64,000 nt of DNA from Hippasteria phrygiana (GCA_037893225.1 JAZGUH010000262.1:1-64000); one strand, 5' to 3'. Positions 1 through 10,860 are shown, counted from the first letter of the stretch. Notes: a model not told the origin generated them from the sequence alone. A program made the numbers and translations.

Positions 1-758
1 GGTTAGGAACAGAACCAATACGCATTACTTCGATGCCGTGAATTTTTGTTCTTTTTGTTTTATTAACGAACAATCAATACATAATCAGCCAAAAATACAA
101 TTTTTTTAAAATTATAATTTGGTGCTTCAGATTATCATTCTACATGCCTGTCGATTGCTTACCCAATTTGCCTGTTTCAATTTTCCTTTTGAATACAACT
201 CAAATTTCAAATGCAATTGTTTTAATCTCGTAATTATTGAACTGAAAACAAGTTTCTTAATAAAGTGTACAATAGCAAACTGCACGCCACTTTTAACACA
301 CGCTTCCTGCTTTTTATTCGATGTTATTCGTTTCTGACAAGAGCGAAATGACTTCAAAGCACGCTGTCATGGCAACTGGATATAAACTCGGTCTTACGCA
401 ATTAGTAAATCAGACCTTCGACTGAAGAGTCATTTGACCATTGTACTTTATACATTCGTCATTCGCAATTGTTTCATCAAGTTTTCCGATTGTACTTTTA
501 CGAATTATCGAGTGCAACTGGGTAACTAAGAATTATAATACTTCATTTCCATCTTCACGAAACTTCATTATCTATACACAGTTGCTCGGTATGCCTTACA
601 AGTCATTTCGTGTAAAACATTAATTAAAATATGAAAATATAATCATTACACTATTTCTATTGGATCATCATTTCGTGGTTATGACAACCAATTACTCGAT
701 TAAAATGTCAAGATCCCTTTCCCCATTGCCTTCTCGTGCTACCAATTCCGTTTATGTT

Positions 759-820
759 GTCATATCATAATTATTGTCATATCATAATTATTGTCATATC
801 ATAATTATTGTCATATTATG
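759..820. repeat. 17-bp minisatellite
   Basis: About three and a half tandem copies of a 17-base unit containing GTCATATCATAATTAT. Copy B has only about one and a half copies at the matching place (22,062-22,090), so copy number changed after the duplication. Confidence 0.8.
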
Positions 821-1142
821 TTGGGTTAAATAGAAGGACGCTGTTTAAAGGAAATCTATGAACGCAACATTTTAAGCGCATTTGAATGGCCAGACCCCCC
901 CCCCCCGCTCACTTGCACTAACCTTCCCCCCCCAAAAAAAAAAAAAAAAAAAAAAAACAGGCTTATTTCTAGATTTGTTGTGGAGTTACTGTTGTCTCTC
1001 GTGATGAAATTTTTTTGCGGTTTATCTTTGTTTGGAAAAGATGTTGACATTTCGATGAAAATACTTTGCCGTAACGTGTTTGAACGGGAATCCTACATCT
1101 TAGTGGACTACAATAGCTTCATAAACAGACTGTAAAGATGTA

Positions 1143-1305
1143 TTTGATTTGATTTGATTTATTCGCAATTTCCACATATAGAAATAATATAAATTAGTTA
1201 ATTATCTAAAACTATAAATACAAAGTTAAACAGAGTCCCCCATACTGTGGAAAAAGCAGGGATAACGCAAAAAGTAAAAAAAAAACTTATTTCCATTGCG
1301 GTCCC
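1143..1305 (-). mobile_element. LINE 3' tail fragment, copy A only
   Basis: A roughly 160-bp segment is present here and absent from copy B, where the flanks lie close together. On the minus strand it ends in AAATCAAATCAAATCAAAT after GAAATTGCGAATA, a form common at 3' ends of L2/CR1-type LINEs. No coding sequence remains. It lies just downstream of the Ly6 gene. Confidence 0.4.
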
Positions 1306-1409
1306 AGCTAAGTTAGCCAATTACATGAATCTGTATAGCTAACACTAGAATGCTTTAACTAGCTTTAACTAGAGTTCCGGGAGTTGGCTACGATAGTCGT
1401 CGTAGGCAT

Positions 1410-3835
1410 CTATACCAGGAGATGCTTGGCGGCCAGGGCCAAGGCGAGTAAGGCCGCGAGAGGGCGGGCAGCGCTCACGCCGTTGCAGTTGTCAACTGAG
1501 CAGTAGCAGAGAGTGCTATCGATAGCGCCCAGGGAAAGTGATGTACACGTGTCAGGTTGAAGATCGACGACCATGTCATTAGCGCATTCTCTTAATGTCA
1601 CTTCCTCGGTCTGGCCTTTTCAAGATAATTAAAAAGAAACAACTCAAACTAAAGCAATCAGGGGGCAAATTCGAGAGGCGACTATTTGTCGACCACTAGT
1701 CGATTTTGCCTGGTACCCAATATGTATTTAGTGTACAGGTTAACCATGGAAAATCGACTTGTGGTTGACAATAGTCGCCGCTCGCTCGAACTTGCTCCTT
1801 GATGACACGGCCCTCATCGTTGAAAGGATTCCCAGCCACTTAATAACCCAAGACGGGACTAAAAACAATAAAAAATGTATGCTTACGTTGTAGGTGTACG
1901 TGCTCACCCGAACAAAAATGCATTCTTTTCCACAAAAGAATTATCAAACAAAACCGCCTTCTGGAAACCTAAAACCAATTGTCTTCCATTCCTACGAGGA
2001 ACGTGTTTAGAGCTATTCCGTTTCGGGAACGCGTTAAGATCAAATTTAAGCATGCAATTCTGGGATTGGCAAAAAGTACGGGTATGGGCGAAAACACCGA
2101 TAAACTAATTTTGTGGTAAAAACGCAGGCGCGGATCCAGGGGTGGGGGGGGGATTTGGGGGGTCGAAACCCCTCCCCCTGCTCGTTGCCAATATTTTTCT
2201 TTATTTTTGGGCTTTTGCTTGTAGGGGCCTACGCCTTGCAAATACAGGTCTTATTTTTCCTATTGGTGAGAACAAAACAGAGGTTAAATGGCGCCACCAA
2301 CGTTGAGAAAGTATATCAGGCCCCCCGGCGGGACATTTTGGGAGTCACTTTTCTGGGCAAATTTCAGAAACCCCCCTGCTCAAATTCCTGGATCCGCCCC
2401 TGAAACGGTACTTGAAATTCCCATCCTGTTGCAAATGTCCAAGGCAAGAGCTAAGTTTATCAACTCCCGCAGCACAAATTGAAATTCAATTAATTTAATG
2501 GGAAATGGTTTTAAGAAATAGCAGAAACCATTCAGGAAGAGAGTTCATAGTTCTCAATTGCATATTATTCAATTATAAGTCATGTCCGTGAGTTGTCTAT
2601 TTCCAAGAAGCTGTGCTACTCTGTTGGGGAAACTAGATTTCGTACAAACGAGCCAACAATAGTGCGTATATTATCTTCAGGAATGGAAATATAAAGTGCT
2701 AACAAGTAACAAGTAGTTGTGGCTGCAGTTTTGGAGCTCAAGGAATAAATAGCAACATTTCCTGTGAAAAAAAAACACACCCCCAAAATCAATCACAACT
2801 ATTAGCATATGCATTAAGCTATACTACATGAGGGGCGTTGGATCATGACTTATGAATATTCAGAAAAAGAAGAAAAATTGCGCCCTCTTGTAACAGTATG
2901 AAATAAAATGGTGTTTGACTGGCCTGCATGGATTCCACTAAGTTCTTCATTTCGACAGAAACGTTGTTGGCGGTGGTACTTTGAATGACTAAACATCAGT
3001 TTCTGAACCATGCCCAAATGCTTTATCACACCGTATGATATTTGCATTTAAAGTTCCTTTAAATCCAATAAAGAGAATCCATTAACACCTACCATCGACG
3101 GTCCTTGATGATACAGTTGTTTGACAATATTTAGCGGCTGCGAAACTACCGGAACAAGTTGCTTTATAGTTTTGGTTTGGCCAGTTGGCACAGTCAGCCT
3201 TGTTATCGTTTGGTACTGTACCGGTGGTATCTGTCGTTGCACACTGGTAGCAACTGAGTGCGGAAGCTGCAGTGAGAAACGGAGAAGCATTCTGAATAGA
3301 AAATATACACCCGTCGAAGTTTTCCCAACATATCGCGCGACTCGTATACCACAATAAAAGAAAACATCCATTATTTGCGACGTCATATTATCGTATTCTC
3401 AAAGCAACGGTAAAAGAATAAGTTTTTAATCTCCTGCAACTGCTGCAACTGCTGGCTTGACTTGTAACGCTTTGGGCTTAGCGTGAGCTTGAGAAAATAT
3501 ATAGGACACCGTCAACGGACTTCTGCTGTTTCGATCCGATCGGATCGGATCCGATTCGATTCGATGCCAGTCCAGTCCAATCAATTTCAACATTTGAAAA
3601 CAAAAAAGTGACAGAAAGACAAACCAGTATTTCGACGTGAAGTTAAACTGAAATAACAGTACAGATCTAGTGCAGTGGTGATGGGTGTCAGAAACGGGTA
3701 AAATAAGTGGAAGATAGGAGATTGTTTTATACAGTTTGTCCACCGTGTATATGATATTGTCCACTGGTGACGTCTCACTTGACTTACCCTTCCCAGCTGC
3801 CAGGGCAACGACAAGAAACACGAGGAATTTCACAC
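1410..3835 (-). CDS. Ly6/uPAR-family (three-finger) GPI-anchored protein, copy A
   Basis: Three coding exons were resolved by splice sites and phase: 3788-3835, 3093-3266 and 1410-1615 (complement). Exon 1 follows a polypyrimidine acceptor and encodes a signal peptide (VKFLVFLVVALAAG); exon 2 opens the mature domain with LSCYQC; exon 3 holds CYCSVDNCN and a hydrophobic tail ending KHLLV before TAG. Ten cysteines with the terminal C-N pair fit the LU/three-finger domain, and the tail fits a GPI signal, so the product is expected on the outer plasma membrane. Ligand unknown. The initiator ATG is not in exon 1, whose first codon is split, so a further 5' exon is expected and was not identified. 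All joins keep frame. Intron 2 carries a MITE at 2125-2402. A paralog lies at 22,526-24,468. Confidence 0.82.
2125..2402. mobile_element. MITE with GGATCC-type inverted termini
   Basis: Termini CAGGCGCGGATCCAGG and CCTGGATCCGCCCCTG are inverted and flanked by the direct repeat AAACG (2120-2124 and 2403-2407). Copy B carries the uninterrupted site near 23,097, so this is a post-duplication insertion into intron 2 of the Ly6 gene. The interior is G/C-homopolymer-rich and noncoding. A related right end (GATCCGCCCCTG) sits alone near 44,225. Superfamily uncertain; the termini resemble hAT-type MITEs but the repeat is 5 bp. Confidence 0.75.
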
Positions 3836-4569
3836 CTGTTAAAAAAAGATACAGGTGAAAGAAAAGCTTTTTGTAAAAATGTAGGGCTCGTACAGGAAAA
3901 CCCAGACGGCAGATGACTTGTCATTGTGACCGGACGGCCATGGGTAATCAAGGTTTACATTTTAGTTATTTTGAAGTTCTAACAAGACTAATACTAAACT
4001 AATACAACTAATATAAAAAAGTACAAATGATTTTGTTTAGGATTTACAGGTAATTGAAGAGACATGGCAAACATGCGTCTATACGCATGCCCCAAAAATA
4101 GGCACTGTACGGATGTCGTTTGTTGAAAAATAATTAGTTGTCGGACGGCCTTGGGTAATCAGCCCCACTCCATACGACCCTCGGTTGCCCACAGACCAAA
4201 CGAAATGCGTATGTTGAAATCCTGAACCAAACTATATTTTGACTTTCTGATCTTCAAGGACGTCTCTTACTTTGAAGGGTTGTTTATATCAAAGGAGGAC
4301 TTTGTTGGTTTGCATTATACACAACAACAAATCAAAGACCTATGTACGATTCGTGACATGCCGTCAATTTATGGTAATTGATTGCTAAGCGTTTATACGA
4401 ATTGATCGACCAGAAAGCAATGACCAGAACATGTTTAAACAATATTCCCTAATTCTAATAAATGAGAACCAGAAACGCTACTCATTATTATGTACATCAG
4501 TATCAAACTTACATCTTGCTAATTCGTCATTTCAATGGAAGAATCAGAAAGTTTGTGCGCCTATATGTA
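3836..4569. other. Upstream flank of Ly6 copy A, no gene seen
   Basis: AT-rich sequence largely shared with copy B up to about 4,225, then copy-specific. It should contain the missing first Ly6 exon and promoter, but no ATG followed by a convincing donor could be chosen. Confidence 0.5.
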
Positions 4570-4836
4570 CACTCTAAAAACTGAAGTGCTAAATTGTGCA
4601 CTTCTAGGTGCTTGTAGTGACTGCACATGCCGTGCTGATTTAGCACAATCAAGCGTGCTATATGCCTATAATAGCACTAAAAAATAGCTGAACTAAATGC
4701 ACTTCAACAACTCATAGGACTTAAAATAAAGCACTTTAGTCGTTATAGATAACATCTTGCACCGTTTTTACGGAATGGTATTTGCGTCCAAACTGCCAGG
4801 AAATTCCTGTAAAAGAACGGTGTTTTTTTTACAGTG
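4570..4836. mobile_element. Tc1/mariner-type MITE (copy A)
   Basis: Begins CACTCTAAAAA and ends TTTTTACAGTG, flanked on both sides by TA (4568-4569 and 4837-4838), the TA duplication typical of the Tc1/mariner superfamily. Interior AT-rich and noncoding. A 5'-truncated relative ends at 25,694 in copy B. Confidence 0.6.
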
Positions 4837-4849
4837 TACTATATGTAGC

Positions 4850-6738
4850 CATTACAGTGTAATAAAGAAAGACAGCTTTTTGATAGCCTATAAATCAGTC
4901 GTTCATAGATCAGACCTTGACTCAGAGTGTGAGATTCTGTGGTGTGAAGTTTGTTGTAAAAGAAGAAATTCTGTTTTACTTGGTGTATTCTATATAGACC
5001 ACCGTCCAGTGGCTCTGATACTGTCAAAGAATTAGGCAAGTGTTTAGATCTCTTGATCCTATCTGGCCGTCGTAAAATAACTAATGTTCTTACAGGTGAT
5101 TTTAAATTCCCTAATATTAAATGGGACGACGGCCAGCCTATTGTTAGTAACACCACCGTTAATTACTGAATTATTTCTCCAGCTCATTTCTCCCAAGAAA
5201 CATATTAGATCTTCTTTTTACCACCAACCCAAATGTCGTGTCAGACATCCATATCAATCCTGGCATTAGTGATCACGACGCCATTGTTTTCACAATCCAT
5301 TCATGTGCCAAGAACTTCAAGCATAATCGCAGGAAACTTTACCAGTTTTCCCGTGCTGATTTTCAGCAATTCCGTTCTGACTTAAAGGTTTACAGAAATC
5401 CAAGATCATGTGAGGTTTAATAAATTGGTAGTTATAAAAGTCCACCTTTCTATTATATTTTGTGCTGAAAATTCTTTATTTGGCAAATAAAACGGTATTT
5501 TGGACCCATTATTGTACACCCCACTTTTCGCAACGATAAACCAGCGCAGCATACCACGTGACCCTACGTCATACATAGAACGCACAGCTCGGCAGTGAGA
5601 GGTCGCGAACTCGCTGACCCAGCGTTGTCTCTATTCTATAGCTAGCTGTTCGACAATCACAAAGAATTATTCTCGTGTTTGAAAGCAAAATTCGCCGCTG
5701 CAGTCGATATGCCAGTAAGGTGCATTGTTGCTGGTTGTAGTAATACTAGCAAAGATGGGGTCAGCATACATAGATTTCCGAAAAAGTTAGGAACATATGG
5801 ACGTCGAAAGTGAAGCTGACGAGGGGGAATTGGCCAGGCCCGTCCGCTTCGATCAAGCGTGATCTGCAGCGATCACTTCGATGACTGGACTTCGATGCAT
5901 CACACGCATTGCATATGCAATTCGGGATGTCCAAACACAGGCTACTCAAAAAAGGTGCCATTAAGCAACACTGCAGCGATGTTGAAAAATCCTGGCATTC
6001 ATGGAAAACAATTTTGAGTATCGCAGATGAGAACATCCCTAAAAAACAATCTAGTAGTAAACATCCTTTACCATGGATGAACAGTGAAATCAGAGGTTTG
6101 ATAAGGAAACGTAATGGATCATTTAAACGTGCCAAAAAAGAGGAAAAATTTTAGTCACGCACATTGGGAAAATTATCGTTGGTTGAGGCGTGAGGTAAAA
6201 AAGTAGCCGCCGTCACAGTAGTGTAAAATATGCATAACATGTAAGTTCGCGCAGTTTTGATTTTTAGTAAGTTATTTTTATGTCTTCTTGGATATCCATC
6301 ACTCGAAACAAATGCTGAACTTCGTCTTCATCTAAATCATATATTTGTATTCATAACTAAGTTAAACAATTGCCAACAAAACCAAATGCATGCTTATAGG
6401 TTAAAGCAGAAAATATATAATCGATCTAATCGTGTGCATTCCAGATAAGGTTATTGAAAAACGCGAAGTCTTTAAATGCTTGAGTGTAGTTGTTCACAAA
6501 TTGAGTTTGGGCCCAGATGTTGAGTACGTAAAGAAAACTATTTCGTCTGAATCGAATATCTTAAACAGAATTCGTGATTATATTCCCCAAAGCAGCCTGC
6601 ACAGACTAAATGGGGTTCGTTTTTCTGAAAGATTTCAAAAGGCCTCGTTTTCAAAAGCCTTAACAAAATGACACCTTTGTACATGACGAATCTTTTCACA
6701 CCACTTACTGTCCCAATGATTCGTGAAACAAGGCAAAC
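4850..6738 (+). pseudogene. CR1/L2-like LINE relic, copy A
   Basis: Frame-broken ORF2 remains of a non-LTR retrotransposon. Recognisable pieces are an AP-endonuclease-type segment (YRPP-like, DLLFTTNPN-like, ISDHDAIVF near 5,270-5,300), a linker rich in basic residues (PWMNSEIRGLIRKR near 6,070-6,115), and the distal reverse-transcriptase region (ILNRIRDYIPQSSL near 6,560-6,600). Frameshifts and stops prevent function. A THAP-bearing segment interrupts it at about 5,390-5,962. The 3' part seen in copy B is missing after 6,738. Confidence 0.75.
5390..5962 (+). pseudogene. THAP zinc-finger gene fragment inserted in the LINE
   Basis: An ATG at 5709 opens MPVRCIVAGCSNTSK and then VSIHRFPKK, the N-terminal signature of the THAP C2CH DNA-binding domain (two cysteines, aromatic/proline motif). 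Further along, another frame carries VICSDHF, the distal C-x2-H part, so the domain is frameshifted. About 300 bp upstream of the ATG look like a gene 5' end. Copy B lacks the whole block and reads through the LINE. THAP domains occur in host factors and P-element-like transposases; which one seeded this fragment is not visible. Confidence 0.7.
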
Positions 6739-6769
6739 CTAAGTAGTAGTAATAGGAGAGTTCTGGATC

Positions 6770-7210
6770 ACCTCTAAAATTTCTCCTATCCCTATACGAC
6801 AAATTTCAAAAACCTTTAAAAATCGAAAACCGAGAAAAAAAGCTCTCTGCCCAAAATCGCCTAAAATTTCTCTAAAATCGCCCCAAAAAATTGCCAAAAA
6901 AAATCGCCCAAAAATGTCTCTCCTTAAAATCGCCCAAAAAATCGCCCAAAATTTCTCTCTAAAATCGCCCAAAATTTATTTAAAATCGCCCTAAAACCGC
7001 CCCCAAAATCGCCCAAATCTCCAATTCGAAAATTATAAATCTCAAACTCAAATCCCAAATCTAAAATCCCAAATCTAAAATCTTAAATTTAAATCTCAAA
7101 ATCTCCAATCCTAAATTCAAATCCCAAACCTCAAAATCTCCAATTCGAATCATAAAATCTCAAATTCGAAAATAGATTTCAAATTATATTTTCCCAAACC
7201 CCAAACCCTA
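6770..7210. repeat. Degenerate AAAATCGCCC low-complexity tract
   Basis: Irregular tandem variants of AAAATCGCCCAAAA grade into AAATCTCAAAATC-like variants. It replaces the LINE 3' end seen in copy B. Open frames here are composition artefacts. Confidence 0.7.
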
Positions 7211-7547
7211 AATCATAAGCCTAAATTCAGAAATTTCAATACCTATCCACCAGAAATTATAAATAGATGCTTTTTCTTAAATAGCGCCGTAAATTCCAAC
7301 AGATTTTCAAAAAGACTATTGGCAAAAAACAAAAATTCCCTTAAATTGCACCCAAAATATCAAGCCATATATTTCCCGAATCATATAATCTAACCTCTCC
7401 AAGCCAAAAAGTCGACGGATTTGCGTAAAATTACAACAAATTATAAAAAAATTGCACCGACTTTTTCTTCGCTGCAATAAATAGGTTCATAAATCTGACC
7501 CCATTTATTGCGGTATACAACACAGTGTGGAGGACGTGTATAGCTAA

Positions 7548-7713
7548 GGGAATAAATATGTGCTGGGCCGGTTTTAAACTTACGTTTAAAACCGCCTTGG
7601 GGCCTGGGCGCTTGATAATGACCCGAGCCGAAGGCGAGGGTCATTATCAGCGTCCAGGCCCCAAGGCGGTTTTAAACGTACGTTTAAAACCGGCCCAGCA
7701 CATATTTATTCCC
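7548..7713. repeat. 166-bp near-perfect hairpin
   Basis: The two arms (7548-7617 and 7644-7713) are almost exact reverse complements, beginning GGGAATAAATATG and ending CATATTTATTCCC, with a loop of about 26 nt. Each arm contains a nested GTTTTAAAC/GTTTAAAAC mini-palindrome. Absent from copy B. It looks like a foldback MITE, but no target duplication was resolved. Confidence 0.8.
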
Positions 7714-8098
7714 ATTCATAAAATACCTTTTTGTATAATTGAGCAAAAACCACCGAAAATTATAAATTTCCAATGATTTTGTTCAATTTGTTTTGCTTTG
7801 GTTTGTAAAACACCCCTTCAGTTATTTAATGGTTCGTGCCACGCGCGAGTAGTGGTAAACATTTCCTTATATGGAAATTGACGCGCTCGATCGCCAGGTG
7901 GTGCAGAACGCGAACGCAGCATGCAGTGCTGCAGCAGTATTGCGCTTGCGTTAGGAGAGTGACTGGTCGCTCGAGTGTTCAACCAATAAAATGGACCAGA
8001 TTTTGTAGGACTCTACATTGGTACGAGTTGGCCAAGGTACGAGTTGACCTGTTACCAATCGGCTTGTCATAATAACGCCATGTTTAAGCATTCATTAA
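7714..8098. other. Unannotated interval
   Basis: No gene recognised. Only the last about 80 bp (TACGAGTTGG onward) align with copy B near 29,320-29,370 and form the left flank of the TTAA-delimited insertion. Confidence 0.5.
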
Positions 8099-8231
8099 AA
8101 CCCTCCTATGCAAACATGCATTCTGAGCCATGTTGTTGTATGGGTCAAAATCCGTCAAGGTGATTGTTTGTTACCCTTCTGCCACATGTATGTACAAACC
8201 ACATGTAATCTGACCCTGTCTGTGTACAAAG

Positions 8232-8756
8232 GCTTTACAGTCACTTCGCCCAAAAACCACTTCGCCCTCAACCACTTCGCCCAATTACCCCTTCGCCCAA
8301 ACGCCACTTCGCCCAAAAGCCACTTCGCCCAAAAACCACTTCGCCCATGCCCGATCCGTATGCCTTTTTTTCATTTCATTAGTTCGTTAATACATACATC
8401 ATCCCTTATATCAGTTAAGATGTTACACTATAAATGTTTGTAAAAAAATTACTTTATAAATTTCACGCAATTTTTATAAAAACCTCTTGGAAAATATATC
8501 AATTTCAAAAATGGTTTTTGGGCGAAGTGGTTTATGGGCGAAGTAGTAATTGGGCGAAGTGGTTTTTGGGCGAAGTGGCGTTTGGGCGCGTTTGGGCGAA
8601 GTGGCGTTTGGGCGAAGTGGCGTTTGGGCGAAGTGGCGTTTGGGCGAAGTGGCGTTTGGGCGAAGTGGCGTTTGGGCGAAGTGGTTGAGGGCGAAGTGGT
8701 TGAGGGCGAAGTGGTTGAGGGGGCGATGTGGTTTTTGGGTGAAGTGACCGACAACC
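8232..8756. mobile_element. CACTTCGCCC element 1 with inverted minisatellite ends
   Basis: Begins GCTTTACAGTCACTTCGCCC and ends in an inverted GGGTGAAGTGACCGACAACC. Both ends are arrays of a roughly 16-base unit with invariant CACTTCGCCC and variable spacer (AAAAAC, CTCAAC, AATTAC, AAACGC). The left array has about 7 units and the right about 14, in opposite orientation. The middle is AT-rich. Open frames on both strands are translations of the repeat, not genes. Confidence 0.75.
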
Positions 8757-9349
8757 GTACAAAGTATAGGCAGGGGGGTTGTCGGTCACTTCGCCCAAAA
8801 ACCACATCGCCCTCAACCACTTCGCCCTCAACCACTTCGCCCAAACGCCACTTCGCCCAAATCCCACTTTGCCCAATCACCCCTTCGCCCAAACGCCACT
8901 TCGCCCAAAAACCACTTCGCCCAATTACTACTTCGCCCAAAAACCACTTCGCCCCAAAACCACTTCGCCCAAAAACCACTTCGCCCAATTTTTAAGCACC
9001 CAAGATTTTGTTCCCAATGTGTTCGTTTTCGTTTTCTATTTCGTTTTGATGGTGCATTCAAAACTTTATTTGCGTTGTGACATCCTTTTTGTGACCATGC
9101 TTTTCTTTTCTTATTAGTTTATAGGCAATTGACCTGTCGCCGTTTACGAGTTAACCACGCCCCTTAGACAACCCTATGGGATTTTTGTGTGGTAATTTTT
9201 GTTTGTCTCAGATTTTGCGCGTTCCACTTGGAATTTTAATTGATGTGATTGGACAATACTTCATAAGCTGCGATTCCACCGCGATAGGTCAATTATTTTT
9301 ATCAAGTGGTCATTCAAATTATTACGATTTTATGACTTCTGACTAGCGC

Positions 9350-9397
9350 CAAAGATAGTAGAGCGCCGTAGGCGCCTATGGCGCTCTACTATCTTTG
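9350..9397. mobile_element. 48-bp palindrome with 7-bp target duplication
   Basis: Arms begin CAAAGATAGTAGAGCGCC and end in its reverse complement, around a short GGCGCC-centred core. It is flanked by exact CTAGCGC repeats at 9343-9349 and 9398-9404. Related SINE copies at 53,020-53,036 and 56,490 keep an uninterrupted version of this site, so it is an insertion. Confidence 0.8.
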
Positions 9398-9477
9398 CTA
9401 GCGCCCACCCAAACAAAGATACTGACAATTTGGGAGACCGCCAACATAGGGCAAGATAGCTCATTAGTTGGTAGTAT

Positions 9478-9503
9478 CATGGAGGAAGGACTCCTACCTC
9501 ATG
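9478..9503. mobile_element. CATGGAG micro-palindrome, copy 1
   Basis: A 26-bp palindrome (CATGGAGGAAGGA/CTCCTACCTCATG) flanked by exact GTAGTAT at 9471-9477 and 9504-9510. One base is missing from the right arm. It interrupts the A-box region of a SINE. Confidence 0.8.
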
Positions 9504-9926
9504 GTAGTATAGAGCGCTGGTACGGTATTCCGGAGGTTTTTATAAAAAAATTATAACGTAATGTTTTACAAACATTTATATTCTAACATCTTAACTGATA
9601 TGAGGGATGATGTACAATTTATGTAACAAACTAATGAAATGAAAAAAGGGCATACGGATCGGGGATGGGCGAAGTGGTTTTTGCCTTGGGCGAAGTGGTT
9701 TTTGGGCGAAGTGGATTTTGGGCGAAGTGGTTTTTGGGCGAAGTGGTTTTTGGGCGAAGTGGCGTTTGGGCGAAGTGGCGTTTGGGCGAAGTGGCGTTTG
9801 GGCGAAGTGGTTGAGGGCGAAGTGGTTGAGGGCGATGTGGTTTTTGGGCGAAGTGACTGTAAAGCGGCAGGGGAGGTGGAAGGAAATTTTGACTGATTTT
9901 GACCTTTTAAATAGCACAAGGGTTAA

Positions 9927-10860
9927 TGACTATTTTAAAATAATATTTAGCACTTTTACCATTTCCGGTGGTTGTCATAATATTCTTTACCAAAGAGATG
10001 AGCTGTATGCAGTTAGGGCTTTAGGCCTACCAGCATTAATTTCCAACGGTGCAATATATTTTGTTTCGTTTTTGGTTCGATATCCTGAACAACCGACGCT
10101 CCGTGCAGATGTGAGTGAATGAATACACGCTTTTAATGGTGTCTGCAATATTGTCCTCTGCCAAAGAGAACATCTATCGGTCAACAAAGATCCGTATGAG
10201 ACGATATTCTTGATCTGTTATCAAGGACTCACAGTTTCCCCTACTTGTATGCAATTATTGAAAGCACAAACTTACCCATTTCGGCTTCTCGGTATAAAAC
10301 GCGGACTGGGTTTCTCTATGGAGGAATTATGTAGTTAGTGACGCAGGAATTGGGCGTTGGTTCATGTATGGGGACGCGGAGGGACGGAACTAGATTCTTG
10401 TTTACCTATCGCGCCGTCATCTGACCCCTGACATCTGACCCGCGAAACATAGACTTATTTCCAGTAGTAAACACCACTGTCTAAATAATGCGCAAAATAC
10501 GCTGTAAGAGTCTTTAGGCTGGCGCCGCAGCCAGTGGCCTTGTAAACCTATCAGATGATCGCCAGGTACCATTCTCTACCTCGCGACACATCGCCAGTGC
10601 TGCGCGCCGTATACATCACAATGGATCAAACGTACTTCAACCAGCTGCGACTGGAAATACGACTGGTGAACATGGTCCGCCATTTTGTGGAGTCAAAAAT
10701 TTGGTTCTACAAAATGGCGGACCGTTATTTGTCACGAAATTAAACAAAAACCACGCAATTTGAAGGGATAGATATATGTGAATCTTTATATTCTACTTTA
10801 AAAAAAGCTTCCCAACCATATCCATTTCAGTTTTATAGCCCAAATCGCAAATTCCAAAGA
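9927..10860. other. Duplicated spacer, no gene seen
   Basis: 9,927-10,415 is shared with copy B (29,375-29,855). 10,416-10,860 is copy-specific and holds the hairpin at 10,674. No coding signal recognised. Confidence 0.5.
10674..10723. repeat. 50-bp hairpin
   Basis: Inverted arms GGTCCGCCATTTTGT and ACAAAATGGCGGACC around a loop of about 20 nt. Absent from copy B. No direct repeats seen at its edges. Confidence 0.75.

Larger units (their letters stand above)
9336..9533 (+). mobile_element. tRNA-derived SINE relic, twice interrupted
   Basis: Shares the head TTATGACTTCTGACTAGCGC, the middle CAATTTGGGAGACCGCCAAC and the A-box region ATAGCTCA with copies near 43,200, 52,900 and 56,400. A 48-bp palindrome splits the head and a 26-bp micro-palindrome splits the A-box region; the B box is lost. 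Confidence 0.6.
8777..9865. mobile_element. CACTTCGCCC element 2
   Basis: Oriented opposite to element 1 and separated from it by about 20 bp. Begins GGTTGTCGGTCACTTCGCCC and ends GGGCGAAGTGACTGTAAAGC. Left array about 13 units, right array about 13 inverted units. The internal segment 8,993-9,120 matches 42,826-42,970 in element 3, showing a real family. It also holds a SINE relic, a 48-bp palindrome and a 26-bp micro-palindrome. Confidence 0.75.
8099..9922. mobile_element. TTAA-flanked composite insertion, copy A only
   Basis: Flanked by TTAA at 8095-8098 and 9923-9926; copy B has one uninterrupted TTAA at the matching place near 29,373. Ends read AACCCTCC and CACAAGGG, so a CCCT core is inverted. 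TTAA duplication with CCCT-like ends fits piggyBac or Kolobok nonautonomous elements. No transposase is present. Most of the interior is made of CACTTCGCCC minisatellite elements and a SINE relic. Confidence 0.7.

Noticed and set aside
3426..3833. 135-codon frame running through the Ly6 intron
   Set aside because: It reads through a strong donor (GTAAGT) after the signal peptide; splicing to 3,266 restores the cysteine-rich domain. Its start is GTG, not ATG.
5761..6135. 124-codon minus-strand frame
   Set aside because: Antisense to the THAP fragment and LINE; no domain.
8434..9117. Overlapping open frames on both strands in the CACTTCGCCC arrays
   Set aside because: They are translations of a 16-bp repeat (a unit not divisible by three keeps all frames open); codon pattern is repetitive and no gene features exist.
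8232..9865. CRISPR array
   Set aside because: Repeats are too short, spacers are not unique, arrays are inverted pairs, and the genome is eukaryotic.
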